DNA from: Fistulifera solaris | Lineage: Eukaryota > Bacillariophyta > Bacillariophyceae > Naviculales > Stauroneidaceae | Assembly: GCA_030295235.1 (NCBI GenBank) | Contig: AP026124.1 | Span: 1,364,001 to 1,428,000, forward strand | Length of the DNA: 64,000 bases | Direction: 5' to 3' | Shown here: positions 52,132-63,156 of the stretch, piece by piece | Numbering within the stretch: the stretch's first letter is position 1 | How the letters are laid out: each line of letters begins with the position of its first letter | Notes under the pieces: generated by a model | Seen by the model: the letters and a program-made list of their open reading frames with translations, nothing else | Database searches by the model: none | Told to the model about the DNA's origin: nothing | Program-made: the position numbers and the translations under genes

Positions 52132-52460
52132 AAATAATCAACTCATAGCTGAAAACGAAAATCTTCTGACCTTTTAAGTATTCAAGTAGGCCGCTTTCAA
52201 TTCATCTCAGAGTTGTTATCCAAAATGCTTTTCGTCTCATGTATCTTTGGGAACGACGACATAGAAAGTCGTCGCACTTCAAACATCATTTTCATCCATG
52301 GATAGTCGAACTTCAAACATTCTTTTATCTATCAACAACCAACAGATACCTTCTCTTTGCTCCTTCGCATCATCATAGTTCCCAAGACAAGCGTCGGTAC
52401 GTAGTCATCACTATATCTCTCGCAGTCCGAAGTCCGAAGGACACGCCCATCCAAGCTATG

Positions 52461-52650
52461 GACGTTCCCGAAATTCGGGAGAATGTGTATTTCATCATTA
52501 AGGTTAGCAATTCTGTGGGCGTACCAGAAATTCTGGATACGGTGTATCGAATCATACAGAAATTCTGTGGACGTTCCGGAAAATTCTGGAGACAGTGTAT
52601 TTCATCTTACAGAAGTTCTGTGTACTCTCCAGAAATTCTGGAGCCGGGCT
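52461..52650. repeat. Array of CCAGAAATTCTGG / ACAGAAATTCTGT units
   Basis: About three and a half units of 52-56 bp. Each has a G(T/G)(A/T)CC-(A/C)GAAATTC-type palindrome (CCAGAAATTCTGG), a GTGTATTTCATC-like spacer and a second palindrome ACAGAAATTCTGT. Starts are near 52461, 52517, 52569 and 52622. Confidence 0.85.
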
Positions 52651-52784
52651 ATTTGGTCGGTTTACGCCGTAAGAAGTGGAGGCGTGCATTGCAAAGGCTG
52701 CTGATGGTAGTTGCATCGCAATTGCGACCATGAGAAGAGAATGAAAGGAATTTAGGTAGCAGTCTGGCCCGAATAAAATCATAG

Positions 52785-53019
52785 TTCATGACGGAAATGC
52801 AGTCATGATGTAAGGTCGCCTACCTTCGGATCTATTATAATATGGAAGAAGACAATCCGCAACGTTTTTGTTGTAAGGATACGAAGTGTACATTGCCATT
52901 ACACATGGTGCTAGTGGTAGCTCCATCGTTATAACGACTTGCCACGAGAGGAAAACGAATGAAAGTTTCGTAAAAGTGTAACTCGGAAAAATTGGTTCAT
53001 GACTGGAATGCAGTCGTGG
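52785..53019. repeat. Two TTCATGAC(T/G)G(A/G)AATGCAGTC(A/G)TG palindromes
   Basis: Copies at 52785-52808 and 52996-53019, each followed by a further ~40 bp of similar sequence (CGG-TCTAT-ATA-ATGG), so the repeat unit extends past the palindrome. Confidence 0.75.
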
Positions 53020-53302
53020 AATCGGAGAACTCACAATTCGGGTCTATAGTAAAAAAAATGGCTGCACTTCGATTATGAAAAGAGAGGGGCATTTTTGGTT
53101 AACACCATGCGGTACCAGGTACAAGTATGCGGTGCAGTTTCGTTCGGAAGTTTGATCTTTGTGACACATCATGACACACGTAACTTTTGTCTTGACGACT
53201 TTGAAACCAGGTACATGGTAGCTAGGTGATAGAACCATGACTTTCCATACTTGGTTGACCCTTAGTCAACAGGACCCATTCGACGTGGATTGAAGCAGCT
53301 GC

Positions 53303-53897
53303 ATGAAGGCTTTCACTGAGTTATCGAAGATGTTTGCGGCATGTTCTTCGGTTATAGGAAAAAATCCTCTCCTCGTCAACAGTTTAACGGGTGGTTCCCT
53401 TTGTCTCGCATCGGATGCTATCGCCCAACGAATGGAACAGCGAGATTTTGATGACTCGAATTTTTCTACGTCCAGGATGCTTTCAGCTGGTTTGATCGGT
53501 TCTTTCTTTGGCGGTGTTGTGTATCCACGAGCATACGCTCGTCTCGATACGATCTGGCACGGAAAAGATTTTGCGTCTCTCTTCAAAAAAATCCCTGGTG
53601 GAAATTCTAACTGTAGGAGTGTTCGTCAACAGCATCAGCATATCGAGTCGGGGTGTCTTTGCGGGCCGAAAGCCAAAGTCTGTTGTGCGTCACGTCGCAC
53701 GAGAAATGCCTCATGTTATGCTCAACGATGCTAGGGTATGGCTGCCTTACAACATGATCGCATTTTCTTTCATCCCTGCGTATATCCGACCAACTGCTAC
53801 TGCTTTCATGGAAGCTAGTTGGCAGACCTATATTAGTTTACGTTCTCATGATTATGAGACGCACGCTGATTCGGAAAAGTCCGCACTCATTCTTTGA
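53303..53897 (+). CDS. Mpv17/PMP22-family membrane protein, frame break
   Basis: ATG at 53303. The first part reads NPLLVNSLTGGSLCLASDAI, then GLIGSFFGGVVYPRAYARLD. A7 at 53585-53591 must lose one A to join FASLFKKS with LVEILTVGVFVNSISI. The end is the family signature: VWLPYNMIAFSFIPAYIRPT then MEASWQTYISLRSHD, with the W-P-x-(Y/W)-x-x-x-x-F-x-x-(V/I)-P-x-x-x-R pattern. Corrected length is about 197 residues. The family are four-helix inner-membrane or peroxisomal channels of poorly defined role, linked to mitochondrial DNA maintenance in humans. The 53-bp spacer CTAGGTG-type words upstream do not help the call. Confidence 0.82.
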
Positions 53898-54065
53898 TGC
53901 TTGTATCGGTCCATGGATTTAAAACTTAACCTAACGCTGTAATTGCTAATGCTTAATTTCAATAAATATCAAGGAATCGACGGAGAATTGAATTATGAAA
54001 GACTGACAAAAGAGATATCAAATAATCATCGCCTTGCGTCGTAAATAACATTTATGTTTGCCTTA

Positions 54066-57000
54066 CTATCTGTTCTTGAGCATCGATGAAAGGAAACCAA
54101 AACCACTGCTGACTACGTTTGTTTTGTTCGCATCTTGTGTCTTTTCGGTTTGTTCTCGGTCTTTTACGTATTTGCCGCGAAGCTGTATTTCGTTTAGTGT
54201 TCGATCTGCAGGAACCGGAAGAAGCGCGTAACGACATGAAGACTCGAGCGGCATGTAGATAAGTGGGTCGGACCGCGTCGACGGGGCTGTGACAATCTCT
54301 CCAATGGAAGATACTCTTGCATCTGTTTGACCGAATAAAGATGCAAAGAAGATGTCGCTTGAATCGAGCACACGACTATGCTCCTCTTCGATCCTGCTCG
54401 CCAATGCGCGGACAAAGTCTGGTCGGCAGACCTTTCCGATCACCACTTCGATGGCTTGACGGAGATGTTCAAGTTTCTGATCTGCCGGTAACTCTTTCCG
54501 CGCACCGTTGTAACAAAGAGAAACGAAACCCACGTCAACGCGGAGCTGCACGATAGAAGACGGGCAAAAGTCGTCCAAAGCTTTTCCCTCTTTCTCGATG
54601 TATTCAAAACCCATGCGTATGCTGTGGATAAACACGTTCATGGATTCGTTCAGTATTGCCGACCTCAACGTTTGTAAAAGAGTTGGAATCGAGCTGACGC
54701 TTGTTGTACGCAATCCAAGCTTCGTGGCGTACTCTACGGTGGGTGCTGGTTCAAAAGAATCGGCGGGACATGTGTTGCAATTCAACAAAGTTGAAGCTGC
54801 AATGAATAGTCCTGCGAGATGGGGCGAAATGCTGTGCAGAATAGTGTTCGCACTTTCTCGTGCGTCTCCATCGGCGGGTCCGTAAATTCTTTTCCACTCC
54901 TCTTCCTTCATACCGGGCCCCGTTCGAAAAACTTCATCTGTCTTGTGACGGAAGTAACTAGTTCCGGATTGCAGTGATGCACGAGCCCATTTCGCAAAGC
55001 AAACACCAATTATCTTGTCCAAAGATCTTTGAAATGCACCTAATGCACTCTCAGTTCCAGTCGCCTCATGTCGGATACCTCTCGCAGTCAGAAGAACAAG
55101 CTCATCTAAGGTGACGTCCTTTGGTGATTCGGGCATGTCGACTACCTGATCATCCTTTGGAGTCAATAAAAGAGTCTCACGGACCATTTCCGCACCATGG
55201 AAAGCCGTTCCTGAGAACGCACTTTCAACAGCCTGCAATGCTTCGTCGAATGTTACGACGCCGTCTTCGTCATCGTCACTAACATCAAACGCAGTTTGAA
55301 TATCCACGTAAGATATCATACCAATAGTACTCTGCATTGCTGCAGGAGATGAATTCGGGTCCAACAGCTTAGGGAGCGCTGATAACCGATATTTGAGTAG
55401 ATAGCAGAGTCTTCCGACAATGAACTCTTTCGTGCCGCTATTCGCCTCGTCACTTGAACTCTGAACCAAGCGACGAAGCTCCGAGACCAGGCGTCCCAAG
55501 ATTTCGCACGTTTGCACGTACAGAGACTCTCGAAGACGACGTTCGCTTTCGACTCTTTCCTCGGCATGCACCAAAAGCTCATGAGCATCATCGCTTACTT
55601 TCATCAAAGACTGATTCAAATCCATTGTGAGCTGTAATGTATTTCGGTAGGCTTCATGGGGTAGAATAGATGAAGCGGGAGGAGCACTCGACAAGGATTT
55701 GGTGAGCGTTGCCACAACTCGAGAGTGGACCGATTGGAAGGAAGTGGTCAACAATGAATGAACAAGCGACGAGAAGGTGTGGGAGAATAGTGCATTCCAG
55801 AGCGAGAATCTCTGGTTGCTGATGTCAACAGCATTACCCAGAACAGTGTGAACATCAACCATGTTTTCCACGGCCTCTTCCCAAGAGCAGAGTCCATGCG
55901 AGGATAGGCGCTCCATAGAGTGAAGTCCATCTGTCTTATCGTAAAGACTTTGACGGATGTGTCCCAGGGCACTAGCCGAAGTACCCGCAATCGAAACTAG
56001 CACAGTCTTGACTTTCTTGCGGATTAATGGAAGATGAGTCGCCATAAATGCCGAGCACTTGGACTTTACCACAGCCTTGTCGAAAACCGGCAAGGAAGGG
56101 GCGACTCGTTCGACGACGCTTTGGTCCTTCGAGTGAAACTTCTTTAAAACGAATATCTGATAAGGGTGCAGCAGAGCGTCGTACTGCAAAACAAGCACAA
56201 TTTTCGCCAAAATGTGTTCTGGCTCGGCTTCGGCTTCTTCGTTTTTCTCCTTTTGGGGTGACTGCAGCTTATTCAACAGTGAGACTAGAAGTTTCGTCTT
56301 TGAATCAAAATAGATATCGAGAAGACGAGACGCCCGATCTTTACTCTTTTCCGTATCCAACAAATCGTGAGAAACAAGCGATGCGGCAGATTCGTAGACA
56401 CCGTCGGCTGGGTCGGAACCACGCTTGCCGAACGAAGCGGCGCTCAGAAGGTTCTCGATCGCCGTGCGTTTGATTTTTGTGGCAGCGATTGCACATGAAG
56501 AAACACCATCTGTGCTCGGTCGATGAGCGAAGAGTCCACCTTGTTGAAAACCTTGCGTTTTTGAGGATCAGCGAGAGAGTTGGCCAAAGGATATGACTCG
56601 GAGCACGACGCAATCAGGCTAAACAAATCTATCAAAGTGGTAGTGGCCTTGAGAGCATCGTTCTTATCCAAAGCGCGGTGAATCATCCGTGGTAATTTAA
56701 ATAAGTCACGCTTCGCTTGGGAAAGGATCATTTCGTCGTCTTGAATTTGGTCTTTTGTTCCTCGACATTTTCGTTGGCGCTAGCATTTGAAATCGTCACA
56801 AGTTTATCAAAGAGGGAAGGCAAGCCATGAACCAAGTCGTAGAGTTCTTGAGCGCGTTCATTCATAATGATAACTTCATCGCTACTTCCCACGAGTTCTC
56901 GGTATCGCGAAGCGAGAACCAAACGCAGTTCCGTCCGTTTGGCTTCGGCTTCACGAAGGGCTCTGTCATGAAGCATTCTCATCTCGTCGATCGTCATTGT

Positions 57001-57207
57001 TTTCGCAATGGCCTGAGAGTACTGCGAGTTTTGCAAATTCTGCGTTGCAAGTGTAGGAGGTGGAGGCAGCGATTGCCCTGGCCGACTGATGCCTCGAAGA
57101 CCACCCGAAGCGGAACCTCGAACCGACAGAGCAGGGGCACGCGTAGATCGCGGCGACGAGGAGGACCCAGCTGAGTCGACGCTAGTCGTCCTGTTGATGT
57201 TTATCAT
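54066..57207 (-). CDS. COG1-like Golgi tethering subunit with an EF-hand loop, two frame breaks
   Basis: Single-exon gene of about 1,047 residues after correction at T3 56731-56733 and T5 56474-56478 (one base missing in each). The N-terminus carries the Vps51/Vps67-type helix: MTIDEMRMLHDRALREAEAK, RTELRLVLASRYRELVGSSD. Helical regions continue through the protein. Near residue ~640 there is a canonical EF-hand loop, DDDEDGVVTFDE (55277-55242), preceded by DIQTAFDVS. The rest is helical with few motifs. The COG complex tethers retrograde vesicles at the Golgi, and COG1 holds the two lobes together. COG1 is the best fit for length and N-terminal pattern, but other CATCHR subunits cannot be excluded. 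Confidence 0.68.
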
Positions 57208-57722
57208 ATTTTATCTTTCTCGATTGGAAAATACAATTTAATTGAATGATTACTCTATCATCTGGTGGCAATACCAACTTGTCAACGAGCGCGTCTTTTA
57301 TAGCAGTTGCATGTAAATGATGCGCGGTCATACGGGGACGTTATACCTGGTGATCTCCATTGTGGATCAGGTACATTTACTGTCTCTCGAAGTGTAAGCG
57401 ACCCTTCACCACGACTGCTTTCAGTCGTGAACATTTAATGTTTACTCGGAGTATTTTGTTTGCGTCACCTTATCGCTAGACTGGCTAAGACAATAGTGAT
57501 ATCAGGTACGGCAACCACTGGTAATTCAGCCCTCCGTGATTATAATCCGATCCTCTCCTCTACATTCGTTTTTTCTAAAAGGATCATTGACCATCCAAGT
57601 ATTGCCTCATTTTGTCTGCACGTTTTCCAGCGAGGTGGACTGGTCGTAGGCATGAGTCGAGGGATTAGAAATTCGGCGATTCAAGCAGGGAACAGGTTCC
57701 TAAAGTACTAATTCTACAAAAC
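57208..57722. other. Spacer with one palindrome copy
   Basis: 515 bp; CCACGACTGCTTTCAGTCGTGAA at 57409-57431 is a member of the palindrome family. An 83-residue open frame at 57460-57711 has no recognised similarity. Confidence 0.5.
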
Positions 57723-59096
57723 TTAAATTCTCCGCAAGTCATCAAAAGAAATACCTCCGGGCTCATTGAAGCTGGTATTGCTGGACTGCGTTCGGTGAAT
57801 GAGTGTATCAAAATCAATGTGCGGTTCGTAGTGATCTACCGCAACGGCTACACGGTTCGTATCCTGAATATTCAGTTTGGGGGTGAACGAATGGATCTTG
57901 CTCATGACGTCGTGAGTGGACATGTCCACCGTCATGACCGGAGCACCGTCTAGACCGGTAAGCATGTTGCTGACTTCTTTCGAGAGTTGATACTTTCCTC
58001 TACGACCGCACACAATTAGCGCCGCTTCAAACGGGTCGCTCTCTTTTCCCAGGCGGCGTTGAAATTCTCCAAGGAACCCAACGATAAGATCGTCTCGCGT
58101 AACGTGGCAAATATACAAAGTGCGACTCGGCTTCTCATGCAAATTCTCGAGAAATCGGTTGAGATTGGTGGTGACAAGGTTGATGTCAGCAGGACTATAA
58201 TGCCAAAGCCTGTGCTTCTTGCCGCTAATCAATTGGGTTTTGAAAAGTGCCTCCAGGTCGGCCAGAGCGGGGCATCCCAGGAATGGTCGATCCGGAATGC
58301 AGCCAATCAGCGGTACACCCCATGCATTCATCATGGCTTTCGCCATGTATTTCTTGGTCTGTTCTAACTTATCCGGGATGACTTTATTGATAATAACTCC
58401 CGCAATACGGACATTGTAATGCTGGCAAAGGATCCGATTCAGCTCAAGTTCATCAAAGGCACTCCCCAGTCCACCATTGGCCACTAACACCATATCAGCC
58501 CCAATGAGTGAAGCAACTTTGGCGTTATTGATCCCCACAATACTGCCAACTGCGCAGTGACCGGTCCCCTCACACAAGACAACATCACTCGCCTTACTGA
58601 CGTTCGTCATGGCTTTCTGAATATCATGAATTTGCGAAGCGAATGAAATTTCGCCGTCAACGTACTTTTTGGTATAACCCGATGGAATGATAACGGGGCT
58701 CATGTCTTCGTAGTCAATGTGATTAAGATGAAAGTGTTCGCGCACCAAACAAACATCCTTGTCGACGCGAATCTCGGCGTTGCGATTGTCGGAGTGAACG
58801 GGGACGTGTTGCTGACCGACGGGCTTGATAAAGCCAACTTTGTCGAAACGTTTTTGCAGTCCTGACATGATCGCTAAGCTCGTTGTAGTCTTCCCCACAT
58901 GCTGTCGTGTTGCCGCCACAAAAATGGGGCGTTGCAGTTTTCCTCCTCCCACGTTTTTCCAAAAGCGAGACCCATCCGGAAACTTATTCCACACGGGGGG
59001 ACTTTTTTCCTTCAGGTTCGAGGAAGTCGGAGAATAGGCTCGGGCTCCGGACGCTTGTAGTGCCGAGCGGCTCAATGAGCTCTTTCCTTTCATCAT
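57723..59096 (-). CDS. BioD-like NTPase with DRTGG domain, probably mitochondrial
   Basis: Single-exon protein of 457 residues from the ATG at 59096. The N-terminus MMKGKSSLSRSALQASGARA resembles a mitochondrial presequence. From residue ~55 the P-loop domain begins: PIFVAATRQHVGKTTTSLAI (AAA_26, BioD/CobQ type), with a Walker-B-like DVVLCEGTGHCAVG and GADMVLVANGGLGSAFDELE. The second half is a DRTGG-type region, HVTRDDLIVGFLGEFQRR. This is the arrangement at the N-terminus of bacterial phosphotransacetylase (Pta) and of standalone proteins in eukaryotes. No acetyltransferase domain follows. The function is not established. Confidence 0.75.
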   Translation of the reverse strand: MMKGKSSLSRSALQASGARAYSPTSSNLKEKSPPVWNKFPDGSRFWKNVGGGKLQRPIFVAATRQHVGKTTTSLAIMSGLQKRFDKVGFIKPVGQQHVPVHSDNRNAEIRVDKDVCLVREHFHLNHIDYEDMSPVIIPSGYTKKYVDGEISFASQIHDIQKAMTNVSKASDVVLCEGTGHCAVGSIVGINNAKVASLIGADMVLVANGGLGSAFDELELNRILCQHYNVRIAGVIINKVIPDKLEQTKKYMAKAMMNAWGVPLIGCIPDRPFLGCPALADLEALFKTQLISGKKHRLWHYSPADINLVTTNLNRFLENLHEKPSRTLYICHVTRDDLIVGFLGEFQRRLGKESDPFEAALIVCGRRGKYQLSKEVSNMLTGLDGAPVMTVDMSTHDVMSKIHSFTPKLNIQDTNRVAVAVDHYEPHIDFDTLIHRTQSSNTSFNEPGGISFDDLRRI

Positions 59097-59520
59097 GATG
59101 TAGACAGGTCTTGTCGTTGGCGAGTAGTATCGGCAAGCAATGCTGCGTTGACTTGTCAAAAGTTCGGCTTGTGTCAAGAAGAAGTTCCGACTATCTGCCT
59201 GTTTTTGGCATGCTGCTCAAGACTCAAGAGGAACTAACTCTCTTCAAATCCAGAGTCCGGAGTACACTTGTGGCTCGTAATGGTATTAGAAGCATTATGT
59301 AGGTCGTTTTCGTCTGTCTGAGGTCGGTGCCGAGGACGATGATTATGCGGTGAGAAAAACGCTGCACGACGGCAATGAAGATGCTAGATCATAAGAACAA
59401 GTACTTGTACCCTGGGCGTTGAGCTTATTGCAAGGGAATAATAACTAGAACTCGTTCTTTCAATCCAGCCTACAATTAATTATTGTCCGTTCAGTGTGTT
59501 TGTGTCAAAGAGGCAACATC

Positions 59521-60113
59521 ATGGTGCGAAATTCATTGCTACGATCGGTTTCAATGAGCCCTCACTGCCGATGGGCGCACACGGTGCGTGTGATTGCGAT
59601 ACAAGATATTCCTCACAAGGCTCAGGTCGGTCAGATGACCGCCGTAAAAGCAGGATATGCTCGTAACTTCCTGATTCCTGAAAAATATGCAGTCTATGCA
59701 ACACCCGATAATATGAAAAATACAACATTTCGGATGAACCCGAGCAACAACGAGCACAGAAAATCAATGATCCGGAGAAGCAAGCAGCAGAGCTGTTGCA
59801 GTATTACTTACGCAACAAAGTCCTAAAAATTTGGCGGCAAGTGGATCCAGTCACCGAATCTATAGCACCAGGACTCGTGAATGCACGCAATGTCAAATCG
59901 AAGTTATCCAAGCAACTTAAAATTGATCTCGAGCCGCATGAGAAAATTCACTTAATGGCAATGCCGAGTGCGGAACTACCACCAGACGAATCTTTCGGGT
60001 CGGTGGATGATGATTGTAAGACCGAGATCCGGCAACTGGGTTCCTATTGGGCTCGCATCACGCTGGCCGGAGGACATCATGCGTACTTCCGGACGATTGT
60101 ACTGAAACGATAG
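59521..60113 (+). CDS. Mitochondrial ribosomal protein bL9m, frame break
   Basis: ATG at 59521. The L9 core is VRVIAIQDIPHKAQVGQMTA then VKAGYARNFLIPEKYAVYAT, preceded by MVRNSLLRSVSMSPHC, an Arg/Ser-rich presequence. Near 59728-59733 (TTT or GG) one base is missing: the corrected frame passes from NTTF into DEPEQQRAQKINDPEKQAAE and runs to the stop at 60113. Corrected length is about 197 residues. bL9 binds 23S-type rRNA and stabilises the L1 stalk region in bacteria-type ribosomes. The basic N-terminus supports mitochondrial import; plastid import is less likely with no signal peptide. Confidence 0.85.
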
Positions 60114-60187
60114 ATTATAAACTATAATCTTGAACGAATTGTTGACACCAAAATAATTTTGCAAAACCTCAAAACTTTAATTAATCG

Positions 60188-62326
60188 TTACACTGAGGAC
60201 TCTGGGGCATAAAGGTGAATGACGCGGTCTTCGCCAATGAGCTCGATTAGCTCCTCATAGGATTTCTCAAACTTACAGACCAATTCATCGTCACTGTGTC
60301 TTCCATCCATTGAAGACGCCACTTGCTGCTTCAACTTCCAATCTTCATCCTGCAATAAATCCGTTGTCATCGAAGGCCGATATGAGAGGTCACGTGTCGG
60401 TGAGGTTGGGATGCTTTCACCTTTTAGTAAGCTCCTGCCGAAACTCTCGTTGATATCGTGCGTTCCGCCGTCCACCAGAATAGGATAGTCGTGCACTCTG
60501 TACAAAAGTCCATGAACAACACCAAAAGACACAAACCGACGGTGATCGATAAGATGAAAGATCTTTTTCCAATTGACGGTACCCGTTGGCATTCCGGGTG
60601 GTAAGTTCCCTGCTATTAGGGATGCCAACAGGTCCCCAATGTCGCACCCCCTATGACAAGCAGCGTAGAGTTCTGCAATGGCACCTTTCACTTCATGATG
60701 CTCTAATCTTCGTTGACTGGACATCGAATACCCCTGTTCGCTGTACGAGCCCTGGGATACGGAACTGTTGATACGAAAATTCCCGCTGTGCGCGAAGAAA
60801 CTTCGAGCGTTCGCCGCTTCGTTTCGCGCCATGGGCGTCTCGAGAGAACGGCTAACACTGAGAGGTGAACCGCTGATCGGACTATTTTCACTCTGAGGAG
60901 GCGCGGGTGGGCGGCGAATGACAAAGTCGACAGCGTTCTGTAAAAGCTTGTTTTCGTGACCTAGTAGCAACGAGCCGGCCTTTTCAGTTGACTCATAGCG
61001 ATTTGAATAAAAGAACATGTCAATGAGGGCAATCACTCTATGGTGAAGCAAAACTCTAAGACAAGCCTGCACCATTTCCATGTCTACTTCAGCTTTCTGT
61101 GAAATTTGACGGGCGCATGTTACTCCGTCAATATGCATCGACACCCAATTTATAGAAAGATCCCATTCGTACTATCAACCAAATAGGAGTGTGAGAGAAA
61201 GTTAGTCAGCTATAGTTGGAAAGCAGCATTTCGCTTACATTTTGTAGTTGCCAGTCTCTTCTCAAAAAGATGGGTACTGCATGATCAGGGACGGGTCGAG
61301 GTGGACGCCTTGGTGGATGAAATAGTTTCAGATTCAGCAGATTTGCTGAGTTGACGTATAAATTACACTCCCATGTTTGCGAGTTCAGTGAAACGAGAGT
61401 CCACTCCAATAGACCTTGCAAAACCGAATGATTCTCTTTCACGGCTGACAAAAATTGTGATTCTACTTCCATGTCGCGAATGGTATCAGCCAGTTTGCAA
61501 AGAACCGGTTTGAAAGGGCGAGGATCCTCCGTCCGACGGAGAACAAAACCTAGGCAAAAAGAATGTGAATTGCGTTCATACCGCTGGTTCGCGATAATGG
61601 TCGGCCGTGTGAGTATGTGAATACTGTGGGTAGATAGATTGACAATTTTCCCGGTTAATTCACTTCCTGTGATCACGTATTCACTGCAGGATTCAAAAAT
61701 GGAGGAATTTCCTTCTCGGGTGGCAAAGGTTCAAAGGCGTCTTCTTCGCGTGTCAAGGAGACTAGAGAACGAAAGAAGTCGCTCGAATAGGAGTTCCCAG
61801 ATTCCACGCGTCGATGAGGTGTATTGCTGTCAGTAGTAGCTGGTAATATAGTCGATAAGGCCGAAATGGATGATGGGGTGAGCGATGGCGGCGACTTTTG
61901 AAACCGTTCAAAAAAGTCTTCCAGAATCTCATGCACACTTTCCACAGGAAGCTGAATGTCGTGACTCATAAAGTTGCGAGGCGCCTGGTATGATACTTTT
62001 GGGCCAACCTTGATGTCGAACTCGGCGTAAAAACAACAAAAGAGAGGACATCGTGAAGGATGCTTCGGAGTTGGAACAGTTCTCTTTTGCAAATGAGGGA
62101 GATGGTTCTCGGGAACTAATGAGGCTCTCGTAGTTTCTGTCGAGCTATTCTTTGTTGAGGGCCGTTTTGTGAACTGCGTTGCAACCTTTCTCGCTCCCTG
62201 CCGAGGCGTCGAAGCTTCGGATCGAATACTCAAGAGCGAAGGGCTCGCCGCATCCTTTGCTTTCGGCTCTGCTTCTTGACTACTATCTGGTGAGCATGAT
62301 AAAGGAGTTGATATGTCCTCGTTCAT
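60188..62326 (-). CDS. NPRL2: NPRL2, GATOR1/SEACIT subunit, one frame break
   Basis: Exon 1 runs 62326-61239, intron 61172-61238 (67 bp), exon 2 61171-60188. A5 at 61695-61699 (T5 on the coding strand) lacks one base: corrected PPFFESCSEYVITGSELTGK is the family's conserved (C)xYVI segment. NPRL2 features are CPLFCCFYAEFDIKVGPKV (longin), IVNLSTHSIHILTRPTII, NSHSFCLGFVL and DFVIRRP. The spliced joint gives YEWDLSINWVSMHIDGV, then CARQISQKAEVD and FYSNRYEST. About 700 residues, longer than usual NPRL2 (~400), because of Ser-rich inserts in the N-terminal and mid regions. NPRL2 with NPRL3 and DEPDC5 is the GAP for Rag GTPases and restrains TORC1 when amino acids are scarce. Confidence 0.85.
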
Positions 62327-63156
62327 TGTTGCGGCTTGTTATAGCGTCGTAATTATTTCAGTTTCAATGCAATGTCAATAATAACAGTTTCATTACTACC
62401 AGTACGTAGTATGGGTATAATCATAATGCAACGACTGACCCGTGACTGCTGTCCAGTCCTGGAAATTTTGATTGTGCATATTGAGCCTACCAGGTACAGT
62501 ACTTTGCGATGACAAATACTCGCAATGTCTTTCGCCGTAAAAAAGTCACTAAGGCGTGTACTGCAAATGATGTTGAAGATAATAGGATTCGATTGAAACA
62601 AATGGAGCTTGACCAGCTTACACAACGAAGGAAGGGTTATTGAGAAATAATAATGCTCGGGAAACTGTTAATTCATGACTGAAATGCAGTCGTGACGAAA
62701 AATGAACAAAACTTCACCTGGTAGCTTGGTAGCAAATATGGAAGAATAAGATCCGCAAGGATAATTGCCGTAATGAATCAAGTTGTGGCATGTTAAATGC
62801 CACTAAACACAATTCTGTCGTCTTCCACCATCATACTTGTAGGGTTCCTATGGCCTTTCGGCGAAATGGAGTTCGTAGTTTGTAGGGATGGCGAGGTCGG
62901 TTTAGCAGTTTCAGTCTCGGAGATTGTCGCGACGGTGGGCGCAAAGCGCAAAGTACCCCGAGTGAAAATTTAAATTCTACATTCCCTCGGAAACTTTCCC
63001 GCCACAATGGCAAAGTACAGCGGAATGTACAAATACCCCAATCTTTCACCGTTCATTATCTGGTATCGCGCACGGCTCTCATCTCAATTTGTTGCACCTT
63101 TTCATCAGCAATCAAATTTGTCGATCAATATCTGCTGAACAGAGACTGAGAATACT
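62327..63156. other. Divergent promoter region, NPRL2 / SPT16
   Basis: 830 bp. It holds two palindromes at 62440-62462 and 62672-62695, a repeat tail to about 62760, and an E2F-like site. No gene is supported. Confidence 0.5.
62995..63003 (+). promoter_or_regulatory. E2F-like site upstream of SPT16
   Basis: TTTCCCGCC fits the E2F core TTTSSCGC and lies 154 bp before the SPT16 ATG. A replication-linked promoter would make sense for a histone chaperone, but a single site proves little. Confidence 0.3.

Larger units (their letters stand above)
52132..53302. other. Repeat-rich spacer between ERD2-like and Mpv17 genes
   Basis: About 1.17 kb. It contains the 52461-52650 array, two palindromes at 52785-52808 and 52996-53019, and a CGG(A/G)TCTAT(A/T)ATA stretch shared with 62672-62760. 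No gene is supported. Confidence 0.6.

Noticed and set aside
52461-52650. CCAGAAATTCTGG as heat-shock elements
   Set aside because: HSEs need GAAnnTTC spacing; here GAA and TTC are mostly one base apart, and arrays are not near stress genes.
57460-57711. 83-residue frame after the palindrome copy
   Set aside because: No motif, no ATG-context support and no link to neighbours.
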